A DNA stretch of 64,000 bases from Bacillus sp. NP157 (GCA_018889975.1 CP076546.1:1922001-1986000); one strand, 5' to 3'; positions 1-10,207 are shown, counted from the first letter of the stretch. Notes: a model not told the origin generated them from the letters alone. Translations and numbers: made by a program.

Positions 1-398
1 CGTTTTCCTTGGCCGGCACATTTGCCCGTCCTGATGTTCGTTGGTTGGCGGATTGACGTATTCCCCCTGGCGCTGCCTATGCCTGCGCAAAGCCAGACCT
101 TGGTATGCGCACGTCTCACTGCCCCTCAGGAAAGGCGACAGACAGACGCACTCCTTGCGGGGGTAACCGCGTAGACGAGCTTCCCCGGGACGACCGATTG
201 ATCGTCAAACGCCCTGAGTGAACGACCCAGTGTGCGTAACAAACGCGGTTGATGACCAAATCGCAGCAAGACGGTGTCAGGCCAGCACAGCTGATCGGTG
301 GAAGTACGCTCGCTTAGCTGCGTACTTGCCCGACCTAGGCACTACATCGATAAGGGAGGGCCTAACGCGACGGACCGAGCACCTCAGTACAATGGCGA
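1..398. other. Left-edge stretch without a recognisable gene
   Basis: No reading frame here has a convincing start, ribosome site or family resemblance; the small open frames on the plus strand overlap the efflux channel gene in antisense. It is the 3' flank of the leftward RND operon. I see no clear terminator hairpin in it. Confidence 0.5.
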
Positions 399-1874
399 TT
401 ATCTCGCCTGTCCCCGGAGCGAGAGGTCAACCCCAGCCCTCCCGTGGCCCGGTTCCCTACCTTCCGATGGCGACGTCCATCCACCACCGAGTGCCCTGAA
501 AAGGTCAACCTGGGCATCGGCTACGCTCCCGGCAGAGGTGGCCAGGTCCGACTGTGCATCGGCGAACGTCCGCTCAGCATCGAGCAATGAGAGACTGTCC
601 ACCTGCCCCTCCCGCTGGCGGGCCCGCACGATGTTGACGGCACGCTCGGCCGCGTCACGCGCGGTAGTCAAAGCCGTCCGGCGTTCGAGCGCTCGGGAGT
701 AACTTGACAGCGCGGTCTCGGTCTCGCCGAGCGCCTGAAGGACTGTGCCGTCGAAGCTGGCGAGAGCCTCACGCGTGCCGGCATTTGCTCGGTCGATTTG
801 CGCGCGGACATGCTCCTGGTTGGGAAACGACCATGACAACATGGGTCCGAGCATCCAGCGCAGTGGACCCTGCCCAAAATAATCGCCAAAGCCGTATGCC
901 GTCGAACCGACTGAAGCCCCGATGGACACTTTGGGATAGAGCTCTGCCGTGGCCACGCCGATTCGTGCGGTCGCGGCAGCCAGACGCCGTTCGGCGGCAC
1001 GAACGTCAGGGCGGCGCTTGAGAAGTGCGAGCCCGTCGCCCGTCGGGATGGGCTCAGCGATGGTTGGCGCTTTCACCCTCGCCCCTGCCTCAGCTGGCAG
1101 CTCGGTTGGCGCACGGCCCGTCAGGACCGCGAGCCGGAAGAGCGCCGCCTGGCGTTCTGCGGCAATCGTCGGAATATCCGCGCTGCGCTGGTCCCTCAAT
1201 GAAGCGATTCGCACCACATCAAGCGCTCCCGTCAGGCCGGCTTCCCGGCGCGCGCGCGTGACACCGAGGGTGCGATCGAGCAGAGCAACGATATGCTCCG
1301 CCACGCCGAGGCGCTCGGCAGCACTCGCAGCATCGACATAAGCCCTCGTTGTATCGGCCACAACCGTCACCCGCACCGCATCCAAATCAGCCTCCGCCGC
1401 GCCGTAGTCCCCCTTTGCCGCCTCCACGTCACGGCGTACCCTGCCAAAAAGGTCGACCTCATAAGCAACGCTAAGCCCGGCGTCCACGTACGTGTTGTCG
1501 CGCGGATAGCCGGGCATCGCCTGCACTGCAGACAGTCGCTGGCGGTTCGTGCTTACGCCAAGGTCGGTGGTCGGGAGACGGGCACCCTGCGCTTCGCGGA
1601 GACCGGCGCGCGCCCGGTCAAGCCGCGCGATCGCCACGCGAATGTCCGTGTTGGCGAGAAGCGCATCCTCGATCAGCCTGTCGAGCACGGGATCGTCATA
1701 CATCATCCACCAACGGTCATTGGTCGGCACATTTCCAGTCGTTGCCCCGGCAGCCACGGTAGAAAAAGGCCGGCCAGCCGCCGCGGGAAGGGGTGGCGCC
1801 TTGTAATCCGGGCCGCTCGCACAAGCAGCGAGTGCGAGGGTGAGCAGTGACACAGTGAGCGTGCAAATCCGCAT
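399..1874 (-). CDS. RND efflux outer-membrane lipoprotein, NodT/OprM family
   Basis: Last gene of a three-gene tripartite efflux operon. The product would be the trimeric channel-tunnel that takes drugs from the adaptor/pump complex across the outer membrane. The chosen start gives a lipoprotein signal ending in LALAAC, with the lipid-modified Cys at about residue 18; the frame stays open further upstream, but that part does not look like protein. Two OEP repeats with long coiled helices follow (around 60-260 and 270-470), typical of the 470-500 residue family; this one has 491 residues. Start lies 5 bases after the pump stop codon, so translation is probably coupled. Substrate cannot be read from the sequence; the gene order resembles MexEF-OprN/BpeEF-OprC. 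Confidence 0.93.
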   Translation of the reverse strand: MRICTLTVSLLTLALAACASGPDYKAPPLPAAAGRPFSTVAAGATTGNVPTNDRWWMMYDDPVLDRLIEDALLANTDIRVAIARLDRARAGLREAQGARLPTTDLGVSTNRQRLSAVQAMPGYPRDNTYVDAGLSVAYEVDLFGRVRRDVEAAKGDYGAAEADLDAVRVTVVADTTRAYVDAASAAERLGVAEHIVALLDRTLGVTRARREAGLTGALDVVRIASLRDQRSADIPTIAAERQAALFRLAVLTGRAPTELPAEAGARVKAPTIAEPIPTGDGLALLKRRPDVRAAERRLAAATARIGVATAELYPKVSIGASVGSTAYGFGDYFGQGPLRWMLGPMLSWSFPNQEHVRAQIDRANAGTREALASFDGTVLQALGETETALSSYSRALERRTALTTARDAAERAVNIVRARQREGQVDSLSLLDAERTFADAQSDLATSAGSVADAQVDLFRALGGGWTSPSEGREPGHGRAGVDLSLRGQAR

Positions 1875-1879
1875 GGGTC

Positions 1880-4800
1880 TCAATCCGAAGTCAAAAGCGT
1901 GGACGATGATGTCCGGGCGACGCGGCGGCGTTCGAGGCGCAGGTCGAGAGCACGGCACACGACGTAGAACGTGGGCGTATACAGAAGACCGAAGCCGGTC
2001 ACGCCCGCCATGCCGAAGAAAACCGCGGTACCGAGAGCTTGGCGGAGCTCGGCGCCCGCTCCGGTTGCGACCAACAACGGGACGGCGCCCAGGATGAACG
2101 CAAAGCTTGTCATCAGAATCGGGCGCAGGCGCATCTGGGCCGCGCGGGCCGCCGCCGCCGCAGGGCTGAGGCCGTCCTGTTGCTCTGCCTGGCGGGCGAA
2201 CTCGATGACAAGGATGGCGTTCTTTGCAGCGAGGGCAATGAGCACGACGAGACCAATCTGGGTCAGGACGTTGTTATCCATGCCGCGGAGGTTGACGCCG
2301 ATCATCGCCGCGAAGAGACACATCGGTACGATGAGGATGATGGACAACGGAAGCGTCAGGCTTTCGTACTGGGCAGCAAGAACGAGAAACACGAAGACGA
2401 CGGCCAGCAGGAAGACGAGGCCTGCGGTGTTACCAGCCATCTTTTGCTGATACGCGATGCCCGTCCATTCAAAGCCGTACCCCGTTCCAAGGTTTTCTGC
2501 CGCGAGCTTTTCCATTGTGGCCATTGAATATCCACTTGAGTAGCCTGGTGCCGTATCACCATCAACCTCGACTGCGGGGAAGAGGTTGTAGCGGACGACA
2601 CGAAACGGGCCCGTCTCGTCCTTGAGGGTGGCCACCGCACCAATTGGAACCATGGCGCCACCGTCTGATCGCGTCTTGAGATTTGCGATATCGTCGCGGG
2701 AGCTCCGATATGCTTGGTCAGCCTGAGCCGTGACGTGGAATGTGCGACCCAGGAGATTGAAGTCATTGACGTACGCGGAGCCGAGGTACACCTGAAGTGT
2801 CTCGAAGATGCGTCCGGGGGGAACGCCAAGCATGTCTGCCTTTCGACGATCGATGTCAGCAAAGACACGCGGAGTCATCGTATTGAAGAAGGTAAAAACC
2901 TGAGCCAACCCTGTCGTCGCATTGGCCTTCCCGATAAGCGCGTCAGCCTTTTTTCCGAGTGCGCGGTAGTCGCCCCCCGCCCTGTCCTGCACCATCATGC
3001 GGTACCCGCCCGCCGATCCGATACCGTCAATGAGTGGCGGCGGAATCACCAGCACGCGCGCGTCTGTTATGCCAGCTGTCTTTTGACGCGCCTCGGCAAG
3101 AATGTCGCTTGCATGGCGGGAGCGTTCGGCAAACGGCTTGAGCGGAATGAATGCTGTTGCCGAATTTGGTGCATTGGTATTGGAGGCGGCGTCCCATCCC
3201 GGAAGCATGATGGTGCCACGGACACCCTCGATGCCAAGAATGCGCTTTGAAACTTCCTGAACGACCGCATCGGTTCGCGCCAGCGAAGCGCCGGGTGGGA
3301 GCTGGATGATTGTAATGAGGTAACTCTGGTCCTGCGCTGGAATGAAGCCCGATGGCGTGATGTAAAACAGACCTACGGTAGCGACGATGAGCGCGATATA
3401 TGAACACATCATCGCTTTCGGCCGCGCGACGAGGCGCGTTGTCATCCTTCCATAGCCCGCCGCAAAAGCGTCGAAGCGGAGATTGAATGCGTCGCCGGCA
3501 CTGTGAAGTCTGGCGATGACCGGATTGCTCGTCGCCTTTGGACCGTGTGGCCGGAGCAGAAAGGCCGCAAGAGCCGGCGACAGGGTCAGCGACAGGACGA
3601 GCGAGATGACGGTCGCCCCAGAGATGGTAAGGGCGAACTGACGGTAGAACGCGCCAGAAAGGCCTTCGAGGAAGAACGTTGGAACGAAGACCGCGCAGAG
3701 GACAAGCACGATGGCCACAAGTGCGGCCGAGACCTCATCCATCGACTTGCGCGCTGCGTCAGCTGGCGAGAAGCCAAGGGCGAGATTTCTCTCGACGTTC
3801 TCGACTACGACGATCGCGTCGTCGACCACAATCCCGATCGCCAGAACCAAGCCGAAAAGTGACAGGCTGTTGAGGCTGTATCCGCTGACCGCCAGCAGGA
3901 CGAACGTACCGACCAGGGAAACAGGAATCGCAACAATGGGAATGACTGCCGCGCGCCAGTTCTGCAGAAAGACGAAGATAACGAGCACGACGAGGGCGGC
4001 AGCCTCGAACAAGGTATGCATGACCGCATCAGTCGACTGCTCGATGAACTTGGTCGAGTTCCACATGATCCTGTATTCGAGGCCGTGCGGGAACGTCTTC
4101 AGCGCATCGTTCATCTCGCGCTCGACCGCCTGGCCGGTTTCAAGCGCATTGGAACCTGGGCGCTGGAAAATGCCAATCATCACGGACGGTTTTCCCGACA
4201 GATAGGCGTTGGTGCTGTAATCAGATGCCCCAAGCTCCACCCTGGCCACATCGCGAACTCGGACCTGGCGTCCGTCCGCATCTGTGCGGATGACAATGTC
4301 CGCAAACTGATCCGGCTCCTTGAGGCGACCAAGCGTGCGCACACTCAGCTGAAACGCGTTGCTCCCCGACATCGGTGGCTCGCCAACTGCACCGGACGCG
4401 ACCTGCACGTTCTGTGCCCGAAGCGCTGCAACGATTTCGCCCGCCGTAAGATTGAGGGACGCAGCGCGGCCGGGGTCTATCCAGATCCGCATGGCGAATT
4501 CGCGACTGCCAAAAATGATGGCGTCGCCGACGCCCGCGATACGGCTCAAGCGGTCGCGTACCTGTGTGAGCGCGTAGTTCGAGATGTAGCTCTGGTCGAA
4601 CGTGCCATCGGGTGAGACGAGATTCACCGCCATCAGGGCGCTCGGCGCTGTCTTGCGGGTCGTCACCCCGAGCCGTTGGACTTCCTCGGGGAGGCGGGGT
4701 GTGGCGGTCGCAACCCGATTTTGGACAAGCATCTGGGCGGCATCCAGGTTCGTACCGACCTTGAACGTGACTGTGATGGCAACCTTGCCGTCACCAGTCG

Positions 4801-5050
4801 ATTGGCTGGCCATGTAGAGCATGTTGTCCACACCGTTGATTTCCTGCTCGATGGGAGCAGCAACGGTCTCTGCGACCGTCTCAGCGGTCGCTCCGGGAAA
4901 CTGGGCCGAAACGACGACCTGCGGCGGAATGATGTCCGGATATTGCGAAACGGGAAGCCGGAAATATGAGATTGCGCCAACGATAGTAATGACGACGGCA
5001 AGCACGCCTGCAAAAATTGGGCGTGTGATGAAAAAGCGCGAGAGGCGCAT
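1880..5050 (-). CDS. RND multidrug efflux pump, HAE1 (AcrB/MexF) family
   Basis: Inner-membrane proton-driven pump of 1056 residues, normal for the family. The N-terminus MRLSRFFITRPIFAGVLA is the family hallmark and fixes the start; a GAGG ribosome site lies just upstream. The transmembrane proton-relay motif GIVVDDAIVVVEN (adjacent Asp pair in TM4) is intact, as are the later repeats such as GLVVLIALAAKNAILVIEFA. Two halves of six helices each with large periplasmic loops are visible. It sits between its adaptor (37 bases upstream) and its channel (5 bases downstream). No regulator gene is adjacent, so control is unknown. Confidence 0.96.
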   Translation of the reverse strand: MRLSRFFITRPIFAGVLAVVITIVGAISYFRLPVSQYPDIIPPQVVVSAQFPGATAETVAETVAAPIEQEINGVDNMLYMASQSTGDGKVAITVTFKVGTNLDAAQMLVQNRVATATPRLPEEVQRLGVTTRKTAPSALMAVNLVSPDGTFDQSYISNYALTQVRDRLSRIAGVGDAIIFGSREFAMRIWIDPGRAASLNLTAGEIVAALRAQNVQVASGAVGEPPMSGSNAFQLSVRTLGRLKEPDQFADIVIRTDADGRQVRVRDVARVELGASDYSTNAYLSGKPSVMIGIFQRPGSNALETGQAVEREMNDALKTFPHGLEYRIMWNSTKFIEQSTDAVMHTLFEAAALVVLVIFVFLQNWRAAVIPIVAIPVSLVGTFVLLAVSGYSLNSLSLFGLVLAIGIVVDDAIVVVENVERNLALGFSPADAARKSMDEVSAALVAIVLVLCAVFVPTFFLEGLSGAFYRQFALTISGATVISLVLSLTLSPALAAFLLRPHGPKATSNPVIARLHSAGDAFNLRFDAFAAGYGRMTTRLVARPKAMMCSYIALIVATVGLFYITPSGFIPAQDQSYLITIIQLPPGASLARTDAVVQEVSKRILGIEGVRGTIMLPGWDAASNTNAPNSATAFIPLKPFAERSRHASDILAEARQKTAGITDARVLVIPPPLIDGIGSAGGYRMMVQDRAGGDYRALGKKADALIGKANATTGLAQVFTFFNTMTPRVFADIDRRKADMLGVPPGRIFETLQVYLGSAYVNDFNLLGRTFHVTAQADQAYRSSRDDIANLKTRSDGGAMVPIGAVATLKDETGPFRVVRYNLFPAVEVDGDTAPGYSSGYSMATMEKLAAENLGTGYGFEWTGIAYQQKMAGNTAGLVFLLAVVFVFLVLAAQYESLTLPLSIILIVPMCLFAAMIGVNLRGMDNNVLTQIGLVVLIALAAKNAILVIEFARQAEQQDGLSPAAAAARAAQMRLRPILMTSFAFILGAVPLLVATGAGAELRQALGTAVFFGMAGVTGFGLLYTPTFYVVCRALDLRLERRRVARTSSSTLLTSD

Positions 5051-5087
5051 GGAGAGGATCCTCGAAGACGGGGGCGCCGGTGGGCTG

Positions 5088-6323
5088 TCAGGGGACGGAA
5101 TTCGCCACGCCGCTGGCGAGCGACGCTGATGCCTGGCTTGTCGATACGACAGGAACAATAGGGACAGACTTGCCCACGACTTTGGAGCCGGGTATCGCGT
5201 ACTGCACACCGCTAACCACCACTTGCTCTTCGCCAGACAGGCCTGATTCGACCACCCGCAGGCCATCGACGACGGGGCCAAGGCGCACACGCTGCGCCTT
5301 GACCGTACCGTCGCTGGCGACGACCAGGACAAGCTTGTCGGCCTGGTCGGTCTGAACGGCTGTGTCAGGGATCATCAGCGAGGACGTCGCGCCGCGGTCA
5401 GCGAGGCGCATATTCCCGAACATTCCAGGCGTCAGAAAAAACTTTGGATTGGCGACGACAGCACGCATGCGCACTGTCCCAGCGCGCGGGTCAAGTCCGT
5501 TGTCGGTAAAGTCAACCTGCCCATGCCAATGGAAGTCCGTCTCATCCTGCAAGCGGATGTCAGCCACCCCGCTTTCCTTGCCAGCATCCTCGGCACGTTT
5601 GGCCTTGAGATACATGGACTCTGAAGCATCAAACACAAAATAGATGGGATCGAGCGCGTTGACGGTGGTCAGGAGCGTCCCGTTCCGGCCATCCCCTGTC
5701 GCCACGAGGTTACCGGGGTCGACACGCCGGTCCGAGACGCGGCCATCAATTGGAGATCGCACACTGGCAAATTCGAGATCGAGTGAACGGGACTGGACGC
5801 GTGCGGCAGCACTCGCCACGGCGGCCGTCGCCGCGCCGAGGTGCGAACGCAGACGGTCGATCTCGCCTTGCGACAGCGCGTCATCACCGACCAGATGCTC
5901 AGCGCGGAGAATGTCCGCCTTTGACAGTGCCAGGTCACTCTGCGCTGATGCGAGACCGCCCTTGGCTTCAGCCAGGGCCGCCTCGAACGGTCGCTTGTCG
6001 AGCGTGAAGAGCAGATCGCCTTTTTTCACCAACGCGCCATCGACAAAGTTCACTTGCGAAATCTGACCGGAGACGCGTGGCCGAATCTCTACCGAGCGGC
6101 TTGGCTCGAAGCGACCGACGTAGTCGTCCCATTGCGTGACCTCGCGGCGAAGCGGCTTTGCCACCGACACGGTTTGCAGTTGCGGAGCAGTTGCGGCCGA
6201 TGTCGTTGTCGTTGGAAGTACGGCGACACCAATGGCGACGAAGACGCCCAGGGACAGCAGCGAAGCGATGGGCCGCCACCGTGGGTTTCGCGATACGTTG
6301 CGGAAGATGGATCCGGCGCTCAT
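5088..6323 (-). CDS. RND efflux periplasmic adaptor (membrane fusion protein)
   Basis: First gene of the efflux operon; a 411-residue adaptor bridging the inner-membrane pump and outer-membrane channel. An N-terminal hydrophobic anchor (about residues 24-42) lacks a lipobox Cys. The lipoyl half-motif VEIRPRVSGQISQVNFVDGA is followed by an alpha-hairpin, the second lipoyl half (SPIDGRVSDRRVDPGN) and the beta-barrel domain (GLDPRAGTVRMRAV). This order is typical of the MexE/AcrA family. I chose the Met of MSAGSIFRN as start because the upstream in-frame sequence is not protein-like. Confidence 0.94.
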   Translation of the reverse strand: MSAGSIFRNVSRNPRWRPIASLLSLGVFVAIGVAVLPTTTTSAATAPQLQTVSVAKPLRREVTQWDDYVGRFEPSRSVEIRPRVSGQISQVNFVDGALVKKGDLLFTLDKRPFEAALAEAKGGLASAQSDLALSKADILRAEHLVGDDALSQGEIDRLRSHLGAATAAVASAAARVQSRSLDLEFASVRSPIDGRVSDRRVDPGNLVATGDGRNGTLLTTVNALDPIYFVFDASESMYLKAKRAEDAGKESGVADIRLQDETDFHWHGQVDFTDNGLDPRAGTVRMRAVVANPKFFLTPGMFGNMRLADRGATSSLMIPDTAVQTDQADKLVLVVASDGTVKAQRVRLGPVVDGLRVVESGLSGEEQVVVSGVQYAIPGSKVVGKSVPIVPVVSTSQASASLASGVANSVP

Positions 6324-6727
6324 GCGGTCACGCTCCGCGAAGCAGGCGAGGTCATGCGGCTCATGGGAAGGTGTTCTCGTCAGGTAAGGGGCAAAAATGC
6401 GGATCGGTCCCAGGCAGGGTTCCGCCCGCAAAGGACGCGGGTGCCAAAATCGAACCCGTGGCAGGAATGACTCGTCAGATGAACGAACCGGAGCGCGCGG
6501 TTTCAATACGCCAACTTCAGCGCGACGTTGCGACCCATTGGGCAATTTTGGTCAACCATCCTGAATGACGAAAGGACGAACTTCCCTCATTTTCGCCCAC
6601 GGCAGCTGGCGAAACCGCTGCCGCTGGCGACATCGCTTAACGAAACGCTTGTGCGCGGCAACTTGCCGCGCCGTTCGAGGGATGCGACAACGGCATGATT
6701 GACATTGGCATCCAGACACCAGGGAAG
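6324..6727. other. Divergent intergenic region, efflux operon / DUF2946 gene
   Basis: About 400 bases between the leftward efflux operon and the rightward DUF2946-TonB genes; it must hold promoters for both. I could not identify a Fur box, a known riboswitch, or a local regulator gene such as mexT. No convincing ORF. Confidence 0.4.
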
Positions 6728-7105
6728 ATGAAGCGCCCATTCCGGAGAACTCACCGCTGGTTCAAGTGGCCCGCGTTCCTTGCGATGGCGCTGGCTACGC
6801 TCGTCCCTGTCGTGATGCGCAGCGTCCCGTCTCAGCTGGGCGTCGGTCTCCCCTGGTGTGGAAGCCATGCAAGCGTCGCCGATCATGACCGCACTGGTGC
6901 TCCGGAAGGCAGCGGTCATGCGCACGACGTCTGTGGGTATTGCAGTCTCCTGTCACACGCACCGCTCGCTCCTGGCATGAGCCATGGGGTCGATACGTGG
7001 GAGCGACAGCACCGCCCCAACCCCGTATCGGGGCAGACGACCTATGCCCATTCCGTTCCACGCGATGAATCCAGGAGTCCACGGGGCCCGCCCGGGCCCG
7101 GTTGA
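6728..7105 (+). CDS. DUF2946 family protein
   Basis: Small exported or membrane-anchored protein of 125 residues with one N-terminal hydrophobic segment (about residues 11-28) and the family's signature HDVCGYCSLLSHAP in the middle. DUF2946 proteins usually sit next to copper-handling or TonB-receptor genes; their biochemical role is not established. Start chosen at ATG with AGGGA upstream. A second DUF2946 gene lies at 23,884 in a copper-delivery operon. The TonB receptor follows after 51 bases, suggesting co-transcription. Confidence 0.75.
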   Translation: MKRPFRRTHRWFKWPAFLAMALATLVPVVMRSVPSQLGVGLPWCGSHASVADHDRTGAPEGSGHAHDVCGYCSLLSHAPLAPGMSHGVDTWERQHRPNPVSGQTTYAHSVPRDESRSPRGPPGPG

Positions 7106-7156
7106 ACAGCGCTGGCTGCCGAGCTGCGCCCCGTCCTCCCACTTCAGGAACAGAAC

Positions 7157-9319
7157 ATGGCTTTCATATCCCCCCCGGCAATGGTCGGGACGGCGGGGCT
7201 GCGGGCGTGCGCGAAGAGCGCCCTTGCTTGTCCGATATTCGCCCTCTCACTGACCACTGCACTTTTGCCCGTCCCCGCCGTCGGCCAGGACGCGCCCATT
7301 GTCCACGTCACCCTTGCCCCGATCTCGGTGACCGAATCGCGGTTGCCGGAGGCGACGGTATCGAGCGCTACAAAAGCGGCGGGCTCATTCGTTGATTCCC
7401 CCCAGTCGGTGTCGGTCATCGACGGCGCGTTTATCCGCGCTTTGAATGTGCGCACCCTAGCCGAGGCACTTAACTACACACCGGGGGTACGGAGCCAGAC
7501 CTTCGGGAGCGACACGCGAATCGATTACTACCAGATTCGCGGGTTTCTGACGGACAGCCTCTTCAAGGACGGCCTCAGGCTCCTCAACAGCGGCTTCTCC
7601 CAGTGGACCACGCCCGCCGATGGCATCGAACGAATCGAGGTCCTCCGTGGACCGGCTTCCGTTCTCTATGGAGGAAGTGGGCCCGGTGGGTTGGTGAACA
7701 TCACGACCAAACAACCAGACGGGCGCATGGTGCAATCCGTAGGCATTGGCTACGACCAGTTCCATTCCCGCTATACCCGTGCTGACTTTGGACGGCGGCT
7801 CGACGAGCACTGGGCGTTTCGGGTGGTCGGGTCGGTGCGAAAAGGCCAGACCCAGAACACGGCGAGAGACAATCGCGCTTACGCCGCGCTTTCCGTTGGG
7901 TGGACCCCGACCAGCGATGTCTCCGTGGTTGGACGCGTCTCCCACCAACGTGATCGTGCCGAGCGCCCCACCGGCTTTCTGCCTTATGCCGGCACCGTTA
8001 CCCCGTTGGGCTATGGACGAATCCCTGCCACACTTTTCGTCAGTGACCACACAGTTGACGCTTACAACCGGACCCAGCGCGAGGCGGGCTACGAGCTGAC
8101 GTGGCATCTGGACGGCAACCTGGAATTTCGCCAAAACGCGCGATACGCAGACATGGACCTGTATTATGCGGGCCTCTACGGCCTTTTTTCCGGGAACCCG
8201 CTGCCGTCAAACCCGCGAATGCTTGCCAGGGGTGATGCCTCTCTCGCGAGCCACCAGCAAAACGTCACCGTCGACAATCAGCTGCGCACGTTGTTCGAGG
8301 GGCAGTCTCTGACGCATCAGGTCACCATTGGAGCAGACTTCAGCCGAAATGCGCTGAGAAGCGCCAACCGATCGGGAAGCGCGCCGCCGCTCGATGTCCT
8401 TGCCCCTGACAACCACCAGGACATCCCGCCACTGGGCAAACCTGTAGCCTCCGGCCAGACGCTCGAAGCGTTCGGTGTTTATGCGCAAGATGAAGTCCGC
8501 TTTGGGCATGGACTGATTGCGAGTCTAGCCACGCGTCGGGACTGGTTCGAAAACCGGACGGCCACGAGCGGCACGCGTACAAATGCCAGGGTTGCCAAGA
8601 GCACCAATCGCATCGGTCTGGTCCACGTCAACGACATTGGTCTTTCACCATACGTTAGCTACAGCACGTCGTTTACGCCGGTCGTAGGCACGGCGCAGGC
8701 CACGGGCGAGCCGTTCAGGCCGGAGACCGGCAACCAGACCGAGGCCGGCGTGAGGTATGCGCCGACGACGCACCCCTTTCTGGCAACCGCGGCCGTGTTC
8801 ACCCTCACGCGTGACGGCATCCTGATCGCAAGTCCCGTGCAAGGATTCCCGCAGAACCAGACTCAGGGTGGGCGTGTGCGCTCACGTGGCTACGAACTTG
8901 AGCTCAAGGGCCGGGTCACCAGCGATCTTACCCTCACCGGCGCATTCACCCGCTTCCGCATCCGCACGCTCAGTGGCATCCCCGTTAGCGTCGGACATCA
9001 GCCAACAGCTACCCCGGAGAAGTTCGGGTCGCTGTTTGCCGACTACGCCGTCCCGCACGGGCCGTTTCACGGCCTCAGCTTCGGAGCGGGTCTGCGGTAC
9101 ACCGGCTCGAGCTTTGCCGACGCCGCCAACGCCCTACCCGTACCGTCGGCGACCGTTTGGGACACCGCCCTTCGCTACCGATGGGGCCCATGGCAAACCG
9201 CCATAAACGTCAGCAACGTGTTCAACAAACAGTACGTCGCCGCCTGTGCCGCCGCCGGCATCTGTTACTACGCCAACGTCAGACGCGCGACTTTCAGTGT
9301 CGACTACCGTTTCATGTAA
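7157..9319 (+). CDS. TonB-dependent siderophore-type outer-membrane receptor
   Basis: 720-residue receptor. A signal peptide (to about residue 44, ending in AVGQ) leads to a short N-terminus, a plug domain (SPQSVSVIDGAFIRALN, LAEALNYTPGVRSQTFGSDTR, ERIEVLRGPASVLYGGSGPGGLVN) and a 22-strand barrel ending in Phe-Met after VDYRF, all typical of FhuA/FpvA-like receptors. There is no N-terminal signalling (STN) domain, so it should not itself activate the FecI/FecR pair at 20.6-22.3 kb. Neighbours are DUF2946 upstream and a DJ-1/PfpI protein 15 bases downstream, probably one operon. The ligand is unknown; iron chelate is the default and a copper chelate is possible from context. Confidence 0.92.
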   Translation: MAFISPPAMVGTAGLRACAKSALACPIFALSLTTALLPVPAVGQDAPIVHVTLAPISVTESRLPEATVSSATKAAGSFVDSPQSVSVIDGAFIRALNVRTLAEALNYTPGVRSQTFGSDTRIDYYQIRGFLTDSLFKDGLRLLNSGFSQWTTPADGIERIEVLRGPASVLYGGSGPGGLVNITTKQPDGRMVQSVGIGYDQFHSRYTRADFGRRLDEHWAFRVVGSVRKGQTQNTARDNRAYAALSVGWTPTSDVSVVGRVSHQRDRAERPTGFLPYAGTVTPLGYGRIPATLFVSDHTVDAYNRTQREAGYELTWHLDGNLEFRQNARYADMDLYYAGLYGLFSGNPLPSNPRMLARGDASLASHQQNVTVDNQLRTLFEGQSLTHQVTIGADFSRNALRSANRSGSAPPLDVLAPDNHQDIPPLGKPVASGQTLEAFGVYAQDEVRFGHGLIASLATRRDWFENRTATSGTRTNARVAKSTNRIGLVHVNDIGLSPYVSYSTSFTPVVGTAQATGEPFRPETGNQTEAGVRYAPTTHPFLATAAVFTLTRDGILIASPVQGFPQNQTQGGRVRSRGYELELKGRVTSDLTLTGAFTRFRIRTLSGIPVSVGHQPTATPEKFGSLFADYAVPHGPFHGLSFGAGLRYTGSSFADAANALPVPSATVWDTALRYRWGPWQTAINVSNVFNKQYVAACAAAGICYYANVRRATFSVDYRFM

Positions 9320-9334
9320 CCACGGAGCCCTTCC

Positions 9335-10207
9335 ATGACCCGAAGCTACGCACCCTATCCGCACGCTGACCAAGACACTGACGATGGCCGCCGCAGGGCT
9401 CTCGTCGCCCTCGGCGCAGCCGGCCTTGGCTTGTTTGTCAGCCCCCCGCTCCTTGCGCAGGGGCGCGTACCCGCCGCACCGGGATACGATCACCCCATGC
9501 CGCCGCTCCCGGATGACGGACCGCGACCGCGCGTGGTGATGCTGGTCTACCCGAAGATGATCATGCTCGACCTCGCCGCCCCGATGACCATGCTCCAGGT
9601 CGCCGGATTCGACATCGACATCGTTGGAAAAAGCCTCACGCCGATGCCTACCGATATCGGTCTCCCTGTCACACCTGCGTTCGCCTTCGCGGACTACAAG
9701 GGCCAGCCTGACGTATTGTTTGTGCCTGGCGGCCTCATGGGCACGCTTGCCGCCATGGACGATGAGGAGACAATCGCGTTTCTGGTCAGTCAGGGCAGGC
9801 AGGTAAAGTGGGTCACAAGCGTCTGTACGGGCGGCCTTCTGCTAGGCGCCGCCGGACTGCTTCGGGGCTATCGGGCGACGGCACACTGGGGTGTGCGCGA
9901 TCTTCTGCCCCGCCTTGGGGCAATCGCCACCAACGAGCGGGTGGTCGTTGACCGCAACCGGATTACTGGCGGTGGCGCGACCGCCGGGCTCGACTTCGCC
10001 CTCGTCCTCGCAGAAAAACTAAAAGGGCGCAAGGTCGCCGAGCGTGCGGAGCTCATCCTCGAGTACGCTCCTGCACCGCCCTTCAATGTGGGGAACCCTG
10101 ACCTTGCGGGACCGGCCCGAATGAAAGAGGCACGCGCACGACGTGTGTACATGGATGCGATGGCAGCCAAATCGGTCGACGCTGCCCGCAAACGTCTGGC
10201 CATCTAG
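9335..10207 (+). CDS. Exported DJ-1/PfpI family protein, isonitrile hydratase-like
   Basis: 290 residues. The N-terminus has a Tat-like signal: Gly-Arg-Arg-Arg at 18-21, then a hydrophobic run to about residue 42 ending in AQG. The DJ-1/PfpI fold follows, with the nucleophile elbow SVCTGG (Cys164-Thr165) and an Asp in MLDLAAP (Asp79). Asp and Cys-Thr are spaced much as in the characterised isonitrile hydratase InhA, so hydration of an isonitrile to an N-formamide is the best guess. Unlike InhA this protein appears to be exported. It follows the TonB receptor by 15 bases with GGAG before the ATG, so the two are probably co-expressed. Confidence 0.8.
   Translation: MTRSYAPYPHADQDTDDGRRRALVALGAAGLGLFVSPPLLAQGRVPAAPGYDHPMPPLPDDGPRPRVVMLVYPKMIMLDLAAPMTMLQVAGFDIDIVGKSLTPMPTDIGLPVTPAFAFADYKGQPDVLFVPGGLMGTLAAMDDEETIAFLVSQGRQVKWVTSVCTGGLLLGAAGLLRGYRATAHWGVRDLLPRLGAIATNERVVVDRNRITGGGATAGLDFALVLAEKLKGRKVAERAELILEYAPAPPFNVGNPDLAGPARMKEARARRVYMDAMAAKSVDAARKRLAI

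Noticed and set aside
6324-6727. Riboswitch upstream of the efflux adaptor or DUF2946 gene
   Set aside because: Some GC-rich inverted segments exist but no cobalamin, TPP or other core motif could be found.
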